This document shows positions 51,312-60,025 of a stretch of 64,000 nucleotides of DNA, piece by piece. The first letter of the stretch is position 1; the number at the start of each line of letters is the position of its first letter. Under the pieces are notes generated by a model, which made no database searches, had not been told where the DNA came from, and saw only the letters and a program-made list of their open reading frames with translations. The translations under genes and the position numbers were made by a program. Source of the stretch: Vibrio fluminensis. Lineage in GTDB: Bacteria; Pseudomonadota; Gammaproteobacteria; Enterobacterales; Vibrionaceae. The stretch lies in assembly GCF_015278125.1 (NCBI RefSeq), contig NZ_JADILO010000036.1, positions 1 to 64,000 on the forward strand. Reading direction: 5' to 3'.

Positions 51312-51455
51312 CTATTTAACCCGAGACCGACGACAACGCTGGGAGCAGTATTTCACCTCCTCCCAGCAAGCTTGCCATTTTTTACGCCAAGCAAACGGTC
51401 TGCCACATACGCTGCATAATTTACTGGGTAAATCCCGCTTGTTCTTAACTCGCAA
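51312..51455 (-). CDS. DUF2256 zinc-ribbon-like small protein, 47 aa
   Basis: The C-terminal part matches DUF2256: LCSVCGRPFAWRKKWQACWEEVKYCSQRCRRSR, with a CxxC and a CxxxC pair that likely bind a metal. The family is about 45-55 aa, so I start it at the TTG at 51455 (GGAAGAAG site upstream), which overlaps the end of nqrB by 11 bases. The longer open frame upstream lies inside nqrB and is a shadow. Function unknown. It is probably translationally coupled to nqrB. Confidence 0.82.
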   Translation of the reverse strand: MRVKNKRDLPSKLCSVCGRPFAWRKKWQACWEEVKYCSQRCRRSRVK

Positions 51456-52686
51456 AACGCTTCTTCCGACGTTTAGCGTTGCCCTCTTTGACCATAAAAT
51501 CAAACAGCGGAGCAAATAAGTTAGCAAACAAGATAGCCAACATGATTCCTTCCGGATAGGCTGGATTGAGCACTCGAATACCAATCGTCATCACACCGAT
51601 TAATATACCGTAAGCCCATTTGCCTTTGTTCGTAAACGCAGCAGAGACGGGGTCCGTCGCCATGAAGAAGGTACCGAATGCCACACCGCCCAGCACAAAG
51701 TGCCAATAGAACGGCATCGAGAACATAGGGTTAGTATCAGAGCCGACTAAATTAAGCAACGTTGAAGTCGCTGCTAAGCCGACAATTACCCCTGTAACAA
51801 TTCGCCAAGAGGCAATTCGCATTCCGATGAGTATTAAACCGGATAGCATGATGAATAGTGTGGAACCTTCACCCATTGAACCGGGTAAATTGCCAAGAAA
51901 TGCGTCGCTCCACGCTAATGCCTGCCCTGTCGTATTATTGACTAAGCCCGATAGCCCACTCTCATACCATTGACTGAGCGGTGTCGCTCCTGAATAACCG
52001 TCGGCAGCAACCCAAACTAAACCACCCGACATATTGGCTGGGTAAGCGAAATAGAGAAAGGCTCGACCAGCCAATGCGGGGTTAAGAAAGTTGCGTCCTG
52101 TGCCACCGAAAATCTCTTTGGCAACCACAATACCAAATGTGATACCCAAAGCCGCCTGCCACAGCGGTAGTGTTGGAGGTAGAATCAAAGCAAACAGGAC
52201 TGAACTGACAAAGAACCCCTCGTTAACCTCATGCTTACGAACGATGGCAAACAGCACTTCCCAGAATCCACCGACAACAAAGACAGTGGCATAAATTGGC
52301 ACAAAATAACAAGCGCCAAGCAGCATCTTGCCGATCCAACTACTGGTTTGTAAGGCTTGCTCGCTACCAAATACGAATGACACACGCCAACTTGCGTCGA
52401 TCACTTGTTGCAGTTCCGCCCCACTATAGGTCGCAAGCAGTGCACCAACGGATTGGTTACCAATGTTGTACATACCCCAGAACATTGCAGGAAACGTGGC
52501 AAACCACACCATAATCATTATGCGTTTCAAATCGATACTGTCGCGGACATGAGTGCGACCGCGATTTACTGTCCCCGGAGTGTAAAAGATGGTTGCTGCC
52601 GCCTCGTACAAAGGATAAAACTTCTCGTACTTCCCCCCCGGTTCGAATATCGGTGCGATCGCTTCGAGTCTATCTCGGAAACTCAT
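51445..52686 (-). CDS. nqrB: Orphan NqrB-family protein (Na+-NQR subunit B paralogue)
   Basis: A 413-aa multispanning membrane protein, similar along its length to V. cholerae NqrB (FEPGGKYEKFYPLYEAAATIFYTPG; HEVNEGFFVSSVLFALILPPTLPLWQAALGITFG; RNFLNPALAGRAFLYFAYP). The flavinylation motif DGYSGAT is intact with Thr235, which in NqrB carries covalent FMN, and the glycines of the quinone/inhibitor pocket (VVGGFWEV, 139-140) and the Asn pair of the riboflavin site (RNFLN) are kept. But nqrA and nqrC-F are absent here: upstream is the divergent bd-type oxidase, downstream DUF2256. It is therefore an isolated paralogue whose partners and function are unknown. Confidence 0.9.
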   Translation of the reverse strand: MSFRDRLEAIAPIFEPGGKYEKFYPLYEAAATIFYTPGTVNRGRTHVRDSIDLKRIMIMVWFATFPAMFWGMYNIGNQSVGALLATYSGAELQQVIDASWRVSFVFGSEQALQTSSWIGKMLLGACYFVPIYATVFVVGGFWEVLFAIVRKHEVNEGFFVSSVLFALILPPTLPLWQAALGITFGIVVAKEIFGGTGRNFLNPALAGRAFLYFAYPANMSGGLVWVAADGYSGATPLSQWYESGLSGLVNNTTGQALAWSDAFLGNLPGSMGEGSTLFIMLSGLILIGMRIASWRIVTGVIVGLAATSTLLNLVGSDTNPMFSMPFYWHFVLGGVAFGTFFMATDPVSAAFTNKGKWAYGILIGVMTIGIRVLNPAYPEGIMLAILFANLFAPLFDFMVKEGNAKRRKKRFAS

Positions 52687-52845
52687 AGGACTCTCCTTTT
52701 GGTTTTCTTCGTTGGTTAGCTTCTCTTCTAATACTCATCTGCATACGAGCGCCAAGTGCGAAAAGGGCACTAACACCCTGAAACATTTTTGAACATTTTC
52801 CCTAGTAAATCGTATGTAATGATTCATTCAGCGCTGGAGGAACGT

Positions 52846-54234
52846 ATGGACACCCTTGCACTCGACCTAGCTCGGTTTCAGTTTGCTTTCACTGTCTCCT
52901 TTCACATCATTTTTCCCGCCTTTACTATTGGGCTTGCAAGCTTTCTGGCGGTACTTGAAGGGCTTTGGCTCAAAACAAATGACGCCAAATATCTGCAACT
53001 CTACAAATATTGGTTAAAGATCTTTGCGATTAGTTTTGGTATGGGCGTGGTCAGTGGCATTGTGCTCAGCTATCAATTCGGCACTAATTGGAGCGTTTTT
53101 GCCGACAAGACAGGTCCAGTGCTCGGTCCTTTGATGGGTTATGAGGTGTTCACCGCGTTCTTCTTAGAAGCTGGTTTTCTTGGGGTCATGTTGTTCGGTA
53201 TGGATCGCGTCGGCAAAAAACTTCATTTTGCCGCCACCTGTATTGTCGCATTCGGAACGTTTCTTTCTGCTTTCTGGATTTTATCAGTCAACAGTTGGAT
53301 GCAAACGCCCGCAGGGTTTGGCTTCAACGAGGCTGGACAATTCATCCCACTGGATTGGTGGGCAGTGGTGTTCAATCCCTCTTTCCCTTATCGATTAGTG
53401 CATATGCTGTTAGCCGCTTACCTGACGACGGCGTTCGTTGTAGCCGCAGTTGGCGCTTATCACTTATTAAAATCGCCTCAGAACCCTTTAGCGCGCACCA
53501 TGTTTTCGATGGCGATGTGGATGGCAGCAATTGTGACACCACTCCAAATTGTCGCTGGTGACATGCATGGTCTCAATACCCTTGAACACCAACCCGCCAA
53601 AGTCGCAGCAATGGAAGGTCATTATGAAAGCCACAAAGGCGCACCGTTGATCCTGTTTGGCATTCCTAATGACGAAACTAAAACCGTTGACTATAAAATC
53701 GAAATTCCAAAACTAGGCAGCTTAATCCTCACCCACTCTCTCGATGGCGAAGTCAGAGGGCTCGATGCGTTTCCAGATGATCAACATCCACCGGTTGGGA
53801 TTGTATTCTGGAGTTTCCGCGTCATGGTCGCTATCGGTTTTGGCATGTTAGCTCTGGGCTTAACGAGCTTATTGCTTCGTAAGCGAAAGTCCCTCTATCA
53901 CGCCCATTGGTTCCATCGCTTATGTGTGCTGTTTGGTCCCGCTGGCTTTGTTGCCGTGCTCGCCGGATGGATTACGACTGAAGTCGGTCGTCAGCCTTAC
54001 ACTGTATATGGATTACTCACGACTGCGCAATCCGCCTCACCAATTGATGCAGCAGCTGTCAGCGTATCTTTGACCGCTTTTGTCGTCGTGTACTTTATTG
54101 TGTTTGGCGCAGGTTTCTTCTACCTGTTGCGATTAATGAGAAAGTCGCCAACCCGTTATGAAGAAGCATTGGAAAGTCGACTACCGGATGGCACCCCAGT
54201 GCCCCCTGTATCTCAATCAAATCACCTAACTTAA
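52846..54234 (+). CDS. cioA: Cyanide-insensitive bd-type quinol oxidase subunit I (CioA)
   Basis: A 462-aa CydA-family membrane protein with the short Q loop of the CioA type. Heme-ligand residues are visible: His20 (FTVSFHIIFPAF), the His in YRLVHMLLAAY and the Met in FWSFRVMVAIG. GDMHGLNTLEHQPAKVAAMEGH and GWITTEVGRQPYTVYG are family signatures (Tyr replaces the usual Trp after QP). It accepts electrons from quinol and reduces O2. ATG 52846 has a GGAGGA site; the open frame 19 codons upstream is not used. It forms an operon with cioB and the small DUF2474 gene. Confidence 0.95.
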   Translation: MDTLALDLARFQFAFTVSFHIIFPAFTIGLASFLAVLEGLWLKTNDAKYLQLYKYWLKIFAISFGMGVVSGIVLSYQFGTNWSVFADKTGPVLGPLMGYEVFTAFFLEAGFLGVMLFGMDRVGKKLHFAATCIVAFGTFLSAFWILSVNSWMQTPAGFGFNEAGQFIPLDWWAVVFNPSFPYRLVHMLLAAYLTTAFVVAAVGAYHLLKSPQNPLARTMFSMAMWMAAIVTPLQIVAGDMHGLNTLEHQPAKVAAMEGHYESHKGAPLILFGIPNDETKTVDYKIEIPKLGSLILTHSLDGEVRGLDAFPDDQHPPVGIVFWSFRVMVAIGFGMLALGLTSLLLRKRKSLYHAHWFHRLCVLFGPAGFVAVLAGWITTEVGRQPYTVYGLLTTAQSASPIDAAAVSVSLTAFVVVYFIVFGAGFFYLLRLMRKSPTRYEEALESRLPDGTPVPPVSQSNHLT

Positions 54235-54246
54235 CCGGAGGCGGCA

Positions 54247-55245
54247 ATGGATTACGCATTAATTTGGTATGCCTTAATTGGACTTGCGGTGCTCATCTAT
54301 GTAGTACTCGATGGCTTTGATTTAGGAATTGGCGTGCTTTTCCCCAGTGCTCACAGTGACAACGAGCGCGATTTGATGATGAACAGTATCGCCCCAGTCT
54401 GGGACGGCAATGAAACTTGGCTAGTGTTAGGAGGCGGAGGACTGTTTGCTGTTTTTCCGCTTGCCTACGCGGTGGTGATGCCCGCACTGTATGCACCGCT
54501 GATCCTCATGTTGTTGGGCTTGATCTTACGTGGTGTCTCGTTTGAGTATCGCTTTCGTACCGAGCGCGGCAAGTTTCTCTGGGACAGTGCTTTCTTCCTT
54601 GGGTCGCTGCTTGCAACTCTGATGCAAGGCATCATGTTAGGCACATTACTACAAGGAATCGCTATTGGAGGACGTGCTTATGCCGGCGGCTGGTTTGATT
54701 GGCTCACACCTTTCAGTCTATTTTGTGCCCTCGCCACAATGTGTGCTTATATTTTGCTTGGTGCTTGCTGGCTGATTATCAAAATGCCATCTGACTTGGT
54801 CAGTCGTTATTACACCATCGCCAAGCGTTGGGCGCTGGCGTTGATTGGCTGCGTGATCGTCGTGAGTATCTGGCTGCCACTGACCAATCCGTTGATTGCC
54901 GAACGCTGGTTCAGTTTTCCAACCTCGCTGCTCTATTTTGTTATCCCAGCGCTTGTTGCTTTATGTGTGTGGCGTCTGTTTGCCAGCTTGATCGATCATA
55001 GAGCCGTCGCTGCCTACCTTTATAGCATGAGCATATTTGTACTTGCAGCGGTTGGTTTTGGCGTTAGTACGTTCCCATATCTCATTCCATTCGCACTCAC
55101 CTATCAGCAAGCGGCTGCGCCTGACAGCAGCCTTAAATTCTTGCTTGCCGGTGCGGTATTTTTGCTCCCACTTATCATTGCCTACACCGCCTACTCGTAT
55201 TGGGTATTTCGCGGCAAGCTCAAGCATGGTGAAGGGTATCACTAA
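54247..55245 (+). CDS. cioB: bd-type quinol oxidase subunit II (CioB/CydB family)
   Basis: A 332-aa polytopic protein with LDGFDLGIG near the start, then APVWDGNETWLVLGGGGLFAVFPLAYAVVMPALYAPLILML, the CydB hallmark. It pairs with CioA in the quinol oxidase. It starts 12 bases after cioA (CCGGAGG site) and its TAA overlaps the following ATG (TAATG). Confidence 0.95.
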   Translation: MDYALIWYALIGLAVLIYVVLDGFDLGIGVLFPSAHSDNERDLMMNSIAPVWDGNETWLVLGGGGLFAVFPLAYAVVMPALYAPLILMLLGLILRGVSFEYRFRTERGKFLWDSAFFLGSLLATLMQGIMLGTLLQGIAIGGRAYAGGWFDWLTPFSLFCALATMCAYILLGACWLIIKMPSDLVSRYYTIAKRWALALIGCVIVVSIWLPLTNPLIAERWFSFPTSLLYFVIPALVALCVWRLFASLIDHRAVAAYLYSMSIFVLAAVGFGVSTFPYLIPFALTYQQAAAPDSSLKFLLAGAVFLLPLIIAYTAYSYWVFRGKLKHGEGYH

Positions 55246-55349
55246 TGAAAAATCGCAAAGTTCAACTCAGTTGGTTTGTGGGGATTTGGCTAGCCTCGGT
55301 GTTAGGGCTAGCCCTTTTTAGCCTACTGATCCGCTGGATTCTTGGTTAA
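55245..55349 (+). CDS. DUF2474-type small membrane subunit of the oxidase, 34 aa
   Basis: The frame starts inside the cioB stop (TAATG) and encodes a single transmembrane peptide: basic start MKNRKVQ, then FVGIWLASVLGLALFSLLIRWIL. Tiny one-helix proteins follow cydB or cioB genes in many genomes (CydX, CydS, DUF2474) and stabilise the oxidase; context and size fit DUF2474. It is too short for standard length cut-offs but its start coupling and composition are convincing. Confidence 0.85.
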   Translation: MKNRKVQLSWFVGIWLASVLGLALFSLLIRWILG

Positions 55350-55373
55350 TGTCGCTTAGACAGATTGTCTCGC

Positions 55374-56282
55374 CTAAGCCTGTTTGACGACTTCAGATAT
55401 CCCTTGTTTTTTCGGCTGTTGCGACGACGGCTTGGGAGCAACGACGATAAGGCTTATACCAATGAGATAAAGTGCGCATGAAACCAACTGTGGTACGCTC
55501 AAACTCTCATCATAAACCACATATCCACTTATCAGCGCTGCTAATGGCACGAGTAAATGAAGCGGTGAAATAACACTTAACGGATACTTAAGTAGCATTT
55601 TATTCCATACCCAATAACCAAATAACGAGGTCGGATAGGCTTGAAAAATCACTGCTGCACTGGTACTCCAACTCCAATTATGCCAAGCTTGAAAAATCAC
55701 ATCGGTACTATAAAGACTGACGGCTAGTGCAATTAGTGGTATCGGTGCAACCAACATTCCCCAAACACTAAAAGCAAAAGGCTCTTGCGTTTTCGAGACC
55801 TTAATAATAATACTCATGGCAACCCAGCTTAGGGCTGAAATCATGATTAACAACCCCCCAAGCAAAGTAACATTTCCGTTGGTAGTTACGATAGATAGCC
55901 CAACTGCTATTGTCGCCAACACTCCACCTATGAGCTTTCTTCGCGTTAAAGACTCTTTAAAGACCAATACTCCAACTAGCATCCCCAAAATCACATTTGT
56001 CGTCAAAAGTACTGAGGACATACCCGATGATAAACCAGCAACGATTGACCACGATGCCATACCCCAAACACCAACCCCAAATACCACTCCATAACTCACA
56101 ACATAGAGCCAGTGAGTGTCTGGCTTTGAGATAAATAACACCAATGGAGTTGCCGCTAGAGCAAACCTTGCTGCTGTGGCAATGAGTGGATTGACATCAC
56201 TCACTCCCAGCTTAATCATCGTAAAGTTAAACCCCCATATCACCATGACTACTATCGCTAAAAATAGATCCCTGCTCTGCAT
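55374..56282 (-). CDS. EamA/DMT-family transporter
   Basis: A 302-aa protein with about ten hydrophobic segments in two EamA halves (IVVMVIWGFNFTMIKLGV near the start; LLGGLLIMISALSWVAMSIIIKV begins the second). ESLTRRKLIGGVLATIAVG is a typical EamA signature. ATG 56282 has a GGAGAGG site; the open frame to 56441 overlaps the divergent promoter and is not used. Divergent from a MocR regulator that may control it. Substrate unknown; amino acids or metabolites are typical. Confidence 0.9.
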   Translation of the reverse strand: MQSRDLFLAIVVMVIWGFNFTMIKLGVSDVNPLIATAARFALAATPLVLFISKPDTHWLYVVSYGVVFGVGVWGMASWSIVAGLSSGMSSVLLTTNVILGMLVGVLVFKESLTRRKLIGGVLATIAVGLSIVTTNGNVTLLGGLLIMISALSWVAMSIIIKVSKTQEPFAFSVWGMLVAPIPLIALAVSLYSTDVIFQAWHNWSWSTSAAVIFQAYPTSLFGYWVWNKMLLKYPLSVISPLHLLVPLAALISGYVVYDESLSVPQLVSCALYLIGISLIVVAPKPSSQQPKKQGISEVVKQA

Positions 56283-56347
56283 CTCCCTCTCCTTTTTCTG
56301 CATGAGTTTTTTGTCTGTCTTCAGTATCCCTTGAGGAGAGAAACCAT

Positions 56348-56385
56348 TACAGATACAATTTTCTAACAAATAAGGAGTACAGATA
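56348..56385. promoter_or_regulatory. Candidate MocR operator: direct repeat TACAGATA
   Basis: TACAGATA at 56348-56355 and 56378-56385, exactly 30 bases apart (about three helical turns), just before the MocR gene. MocR/GabR-type regulators often bind spaced direct repeats. It lies in the divergent promoter region of the EamA transporter. Confidence 0.5.
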
Positions 56386-56390
56386 GGGAT

Positions 56391-57770
56391 ATGAGTAAGT
56401 ACAGGGAATTGGCAGATAATGTAATTGCCACCATCAAACAAGGGAAAATCGCTGCTGGCGTGAAGCTACCTTCATTGCGACAGTTCGCACAGCAGCATAA
56501 TGTCAGTCTTTCAACCGCAATCAGTTGCTATCAAGAGCTCGACTCACAAGGTTGGATTCATGCCCGCCCAAAATCCGGCTACTTTGTTTCTACTCTGTCA
56601 AATCCAAGAGCAACACCAAAATGGGCAAAGTTTCAGAGCCAGGTATCTACGGCGACATTACACCCTCCGAGTCGTAATCCCTTTAATGGACCACTGGGGG
56701 TCGCCAGTACCTCAGTCCACCCTGCCGATGCTCAAGAGCTACAACGCAGCTTTAAGCGCGCATCTCTTCGGATGGGTAATCGACTAAATCTCTACCCGAG
56801 TATTAATGGCGAAGCCCCCCTTAGAAATAGCCTTGCCAACCACTTTAGAAAACTGGGCATTTTGTTTAATCCTGATGATATGGTTATCACCTCTGGCTGC
56901 CTTTCCGCGATTAAGGCAGCAATAGAGTGCTGCAGTGTTGAAGGTGATGCCGTCGCGATAAGCTCCCCTTGCTTTAATGGTATCATTCAATTGCTTGGCT
57001 ATATGAAACGTAAGGTGATTGAAATCCCTTCAACAGATCAGGGCATCGATTTAGTCCAACTTGAACAACATCTCAAAGATAAAACGATCGCAACTGGGGT
57101 GTTTTGTACTTCATTCACCAATCCACATGGCATAACCATGTCCTCCGAACAGAAACAGCAACTCGCGTGGCTAGCGAACCATTATCAGACGCCTATTATT
57201 GAAGATGATGTCTATATTGAGCTCGGTTATTTAGATCAACCCATCCCTGCGCAGCAATATGATCGCCAAGGTTATATTCTCTGGTGTGGCTCATTTTCAA
57301 AGAGTCTATCGCCAAGCTACCGCGTGGGTTGGTGTTTACCTGGGCGCTATCAAACCGAGTTTCTCAATCACTTTTCGGTGGGTAGCTACGGCGTACCTAC
57401 GCCAATGCAATTAGCCCTCTCCGACTTTATTGAAAGTGGTCATTACGCTAAACACGTAAAAAAGAAGCGCAGTGAGCTACTTAAGATTCGTCATGACTAC
57501 ATGGAGTACTTAGCGCAACACTTACCGAGCAATGCCACTATCAGCGATCCTCAAGGTGGTTTGGTCCTTTGGCTTCAAATTCCTCAGTTAAATACACATT
57601 TATTAGAGAAAGAAGCGCATCAGATGCAATTAGATTGTCGCGTTGGTTACCTCTTCTCAACTCTCAACCTTTATGATGACTGTATTAGGATTAACATCGG
57701 TCATGATCTTGAAGGACAAGCCAAAGATGATTTGCAGCGATTGGTTGAGCTTATCCATCGTCACTGTTAG
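56391..57770 (+). CDS. MocR-family transcriptional regulator (GntR HTH fused to aminotransferase fold)
   Basis: A 459-aa protein: GntR winged helix (about 5-70, with GVKLPSLRQFAQQHNVSLSTAISCYQEL) and a PLP-dependent fold-type I aminotransferase domain (about 100-455). The PLP Lys lies in GSFSKSLSPSYRVGW, and the Asp of the cofactor site is in PIIEDDVYIELGY. It probably senses PLP or an amine and regulates the divergent transporter. An AGG site and the direct repeat lie ahead. The frame is open in the same register beyond the stop (see the next entry). Confidence 0.93.
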   Translation: MSKYRELADNVIATIKQGKIAAGVKLPSLRQFAQQHNVSLSTAISCYQELDSQGWIHARPKSGYFVSTLSNPRATPKWAKFQSQVSTATLHPPSRNPFNGPLGVASTSVHPADAQELQRSFKRASLRMGNRLNLYPSINGEAPLRNSLANHFRKLGILFNPDDMVITSGCLSAIKAAIECCSVEGDAVAISSPCFNGIIQLLGYMKRKVIEIPSTDQGIDLVQLEQHLKDKTIATGVFCTSFTNPHGITMSSEQKQQLAWLANHYQTPIIEDDVYIELGYLDQPIPAQQYDRQGYILWCGSFSKSLSPSYRVGWCLPGRYQTEFLNHFSVGSYGVPTPMQLALSDFIESGHYAKHVKKKRSELLKIRHDYMEYLAQHLPSNATISDPQGGLVLWLQIPQLNTHLLEKEAHQMQLDCRVGYLFSTLNLYDDCIRINIGHDLEGQAKDDLQRLVELIHRHC

Positions 57771-57956
57771 GCAACAGGCGCACCAACAAGCTATGCCGCT
57801 TTAGGCTCAATACTGGGTAGGAAACTGCAATCTAGTTCGATACTCAATACCTTCAACAAACTCATGGCGCTGCTGTTGGTGTATGTCGCTTTTTCAATTG
57901 GTTATGAACACATATACCTAATGGCTACCACCAATGAAAAGATCAGGGTTCGCTAG
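57771..57956 (+). pseudogene. Remnant of a LysE/RhtB-family amino-acid exporter (C-terminal part only)
   Basis: Directly after the MocR stop (TAG) and in the same register, 61 codons lack an ATG at their beginning and read like the C-terminus of a LysE-type exporter: TGAPTSYAALGSILGRKL, then ILNTFNKLMALLLVYVAFSIG, compared with the family pattern of lGxxlrrxl...fNxxmaxLLv. Full LysE proteins are about 200 aa, so only the last quarter remains. Resemblance is by eye and the coding status is uncertain. It may be a decayed target gene of the regulator. Confidence 0.42.
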
Positions 57957-57981
57957 CGCATTTTAATATGTTAATGCAGGA

Positions 57982-58431
57982 CTAAGCCGTCACAACGTTA
58001 GCAGGTGTTTCCAAGCTTATAGCTAACTCAATTAGCTGATGTTTACCCACCATCTCGCCACCTTTGGCAAAGGTAAAGCCCAGCTCTTTATAATAATCCG
58101 CAAGGTATTGATGGACGAGCACGCTAACATAATACACGTGCTGACGCCGAGCATAACGCAACAGAGCATTGACCAACACATCTGCCAATTTCGCTCCTCG
58201 GTACGCATCAAGAACCGCTACTCGGGATAATACTGCCCAGCGGTGTGAAATGGTTAAGCGTGCGCAACCAACGGGCTGACAATTCAAATAAAGAATCGCA
58301 TGTTGAGAGACAGAATCCTTGCCATCACGATCAAGCTCGAGCGGAATATCTTGCTCGATGACAAACACTTCCTGACGTATCGCATGCGATTGTTCAATAA
58401 GTAACGAGTCACATCCTATGACTAAGTTCAT
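57982..58431 (-). CDS. GNAT-family N-acetyltransferase
   Basis: A 149-aa acetyltransferase resembling ElaA-type GNAT proteins: IRQEVFVIEQDIPLELDRDGKD, then VGCARLTI and SRVAVLDAYRGAKLADVLVNALL, which contains the acetyl-CoA pyrophosphate loop (xYRGAKL in place of the usual RGxGxG/A). Start at ATG 58431, with an AGGAT site; the TTG two codons earlier is less likely. Third gene of a minus-strand cluster, six bases after the GFA gene. Substrate unknown. Confidence 0.82.
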   Translation of the reverse strand: MNLVIGCDSLLIEQSHAIRQEVFVIEQDIPLELDRDGKDSVSQHAILYLNCQPVGCARLTISHRWAVLSRVAVLDAYRGAKLADVLVNALLRYARRQHVYYVSVLVHQYLADYYKELGFTFAKGGEMVGKHQLIELAISLETPANVVTA

Positions 58432-58443
58432 TATCAATCCTAG

Positions 58444-58821
58444 CTAATATTTATCTGATGGATGGTGGATACCATCGTATATTTTTACCGGTTCAAGCTC
58501 ATAAGCATTAATACCATCCAAGCAAGCAACGTTAATTGCAAACTGATGCGGGTTAGACCGACGTTGGTGATGGGTGTAGATACCGCAAGTTTTACAAAAG
58601 TAGTGCTTTGCAGTCATCGTATTGAACTGGTATAGCGTGAGATTATCCTCGCCTTTTACGACTTCGAGATTCTCTAATAAGACAGATGCAGCGATGGCAC
58701 CTCGTTTACGACACATAGAGCAAGAACATCGTCTTGGATCTTCTAAACCATTTGGCATGGTTAATTTAAGTTCGACGGCACCACAGTGGCAACTCGCTCT
58801 ATGAACCGGTTTAATATGCAT
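58444..58821 (-). CDS. GFA (CENP-V/glutathione-dependent formaldehyde-activating) family protein
   Basis: A 125-aa zinc-binding protein. The beta-tent fold's Cys ligands are in SCHCGAVEL, RCSCSMC and YFCKTCG, followed by NVACLDGI, the typical GFA pattern. Proteins of the family bind zinc and sometimes glutathione adducts; most have no proven reaction. It lies between two GNAT genes on the same strand, likely cotranscribed with the downstream one. Confidence 0.88.
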   Translation of the reverse strand: MHIKPVHRASCHCGAVELKLTMPNGLEDPRRCSCSMCRKRGAIAASVLLENLEVVKGEDNLTLYQFNTMTAKHYFCKTCGIYTHHQRRSNPHQFAINVACLDGINAYELEPVKIYDGIHHPSDKY

Positions 58822-58852
58822 GACTACCTCCGTATAGTCTCAATTAAATGAA

Positions 58853-59371
58853 TTATGTAACTTCAATCCAATAGCGAGCTATGCACTCATCAAAGATTTC
58901 GCTCTGCACATAACCTTCAAACTGACCACCATTGACCTCAATGACTCTGCGTGAAGCTTGGTTTTGTTTATTTGCGGTAACCAGTGCCTTATTAATCCCT
59001 AACTTGGCGACCTCGCTTAACGCTAACGACAACATCTTTTGTCCATACCCCTGTCCACGTTTCGATGGGCAAATGTCGTAACCAATGTGTCCCGCCTCCT
59101 GTGCGAGAAAAGTGCTGTCGATATTATGCCGAATACGGATGACCCCTATCACCTCATCGCAGCGATTCACCAACCAAAAATGGCTGCAAGGTACATAACC
59201 AGGTCGCAAATTGATCCCGAGAGACTCTTGCTTTAATCGAGTGACATAACCAGTGAAGTCATGCAAACACTCCGAGTAATACTCTCCATTGACTGGATCA
59301 TGCGCGACATAATCGAAATAAAACTGCAAAAACGACTGCTCTAGCTCGATTTTCGGAGAGCTCAACCACAT
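58853..59371 (-). CDS. GNAT-family N-acetyltransferase
   Basis: A 172-aa GNAT protein: HFWLVNRCDEVIGVIRIRH (beta strands), then GYDICPSKRGQGYGQKMLSLAL (acetyl-CoA loop RGQGYG) and NKALVTANKQNQASRRVIEVNGGQFEG, characteristic of the YjaB/RimJ-like group. It is first of the GNAT-GFA-GNAT cluster. Substrate unknown. Confidence 0.9.
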   Translation of the reverse strand: MWLSSPKIELEQSFLQFYFDYVAHDPVNGEYYSECLHDFTGYVTRLKQESLGINLRPGYVPCSHFWLVNRCDEVIGVIRIRHNIDSTFLAQEAGHIGYDICPSKRGQGYGQKMLSLALSEVAKLGINKALVTANKQNQASRRVIEVNGGQFEGYVQSEIFDECIARYWIEVT

Positions 59372-59499
59372 ACGCCACCCGTTAAATAAATGTTAATGGC
59401 ACACAGTAACGTCACTTTGAGCAAGACGCGAGGGGAAAATAAGAATTGTGTGCGCTCAAAAGTTAAACAATTAGAGGTGGTTACTTTCAAGCGCGGGAA
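59372..59499. other. Intergenic spacer before the long repeat copy
   Basis: About 130 bases without a recognisable gene, between the GNAT start and the repeat. It is expected to hold the GNAT cluster promoter. Confidence 0.4.
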
Positions 59500-59766
59500 T
59501 ATACTCAAGTGACTTCAAGATGCCGGATTCAGAGCATTGTCACTGATTCGAATGCAAGGAAAACTGCGAAGCGGAATAGTGAGCTATTTCCAAGTAGTTT
59601 GACGCAGCAAACGGGCCAGTGACTCGCTCCCGAAGGGCGAGTTTACTTGGTTTGCATACTGCGTTAACGATTTTTGATTTAGAACCACTAGATCTTCAAA
59701 TCTTTGCCTTGTCTGCAAACCAAGTCATTCTCGCTGAACCACGCACCTTGAGGTTACTTGAGTATA
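59500..59766. repeat. Palindrome-ended intergenic repeat, long form (267 bp)
   Basis: The same 11-base ends, tatactcaagt (59500-59510) and acttgagtata (59756-59766), and the same left body as the 148-bp copy at 3239-3386. It carries an extra segment of about 119 bases between the gactcgctcccg word and the right end, with accaagt and aacttgg-type arms, so it is probably the more complete form. Confidence 0.85.
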
Positions 59767-59773
59767 AAAGAAA

Positions 59774-60025
59774 TTAATGAATACCTAGCAAACGTGATAC
59801 CCAAGTGATATGACCGTGTTCAATAAGGTCAAAAATGGTCAAAAACACAGCGGAAATCAATGCTAATTTAATTAGGCGCGTAACAATAAACATGAACAAT
59901 CCAATCAATAAAAACCATAACAAGCATAGCGTTAACCCTAATTTCCAGAAACTATATTCGGTAACAGAACATTTCTCTTTGTCTAACACGCCAGAGATCC
60001 AACATGTCAGGGGCAAGCAAGCCAA
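59774..60025 (-). CDS. Small membrane protein, start uncertain
   Basis: The frame encodes up to 83 aa with a central hydrophobic region, LGLTLCLLWFLLIGLFMFIVTRLIKLALISAVFLTIF (about 29-65). The proposed start is a TTG (60025) with no clear ribosome site. A strong AAGGAG site and ATGATG lie at 60046-60034, but their frame stops after ten codons, which suggests a frameshift or a leader peptide. No family recognised. Confidence 0.45.
   Translation of the reverse strand: MACLPLTCWISGVLDKEKCSVTEYSFWKLGLTLCLLWFLLIGLFMFIVTRLIKLALISAVFLTIFDLIEHGHITWVSRLLGIH

Noticed and set aside
51456..51584. Longer 90-aa frame for the DUF2256 protein
   Set aside because: The extra N-terminal part lies inside nqrB and resembles a shadow of it; the family is only about 47 aa.
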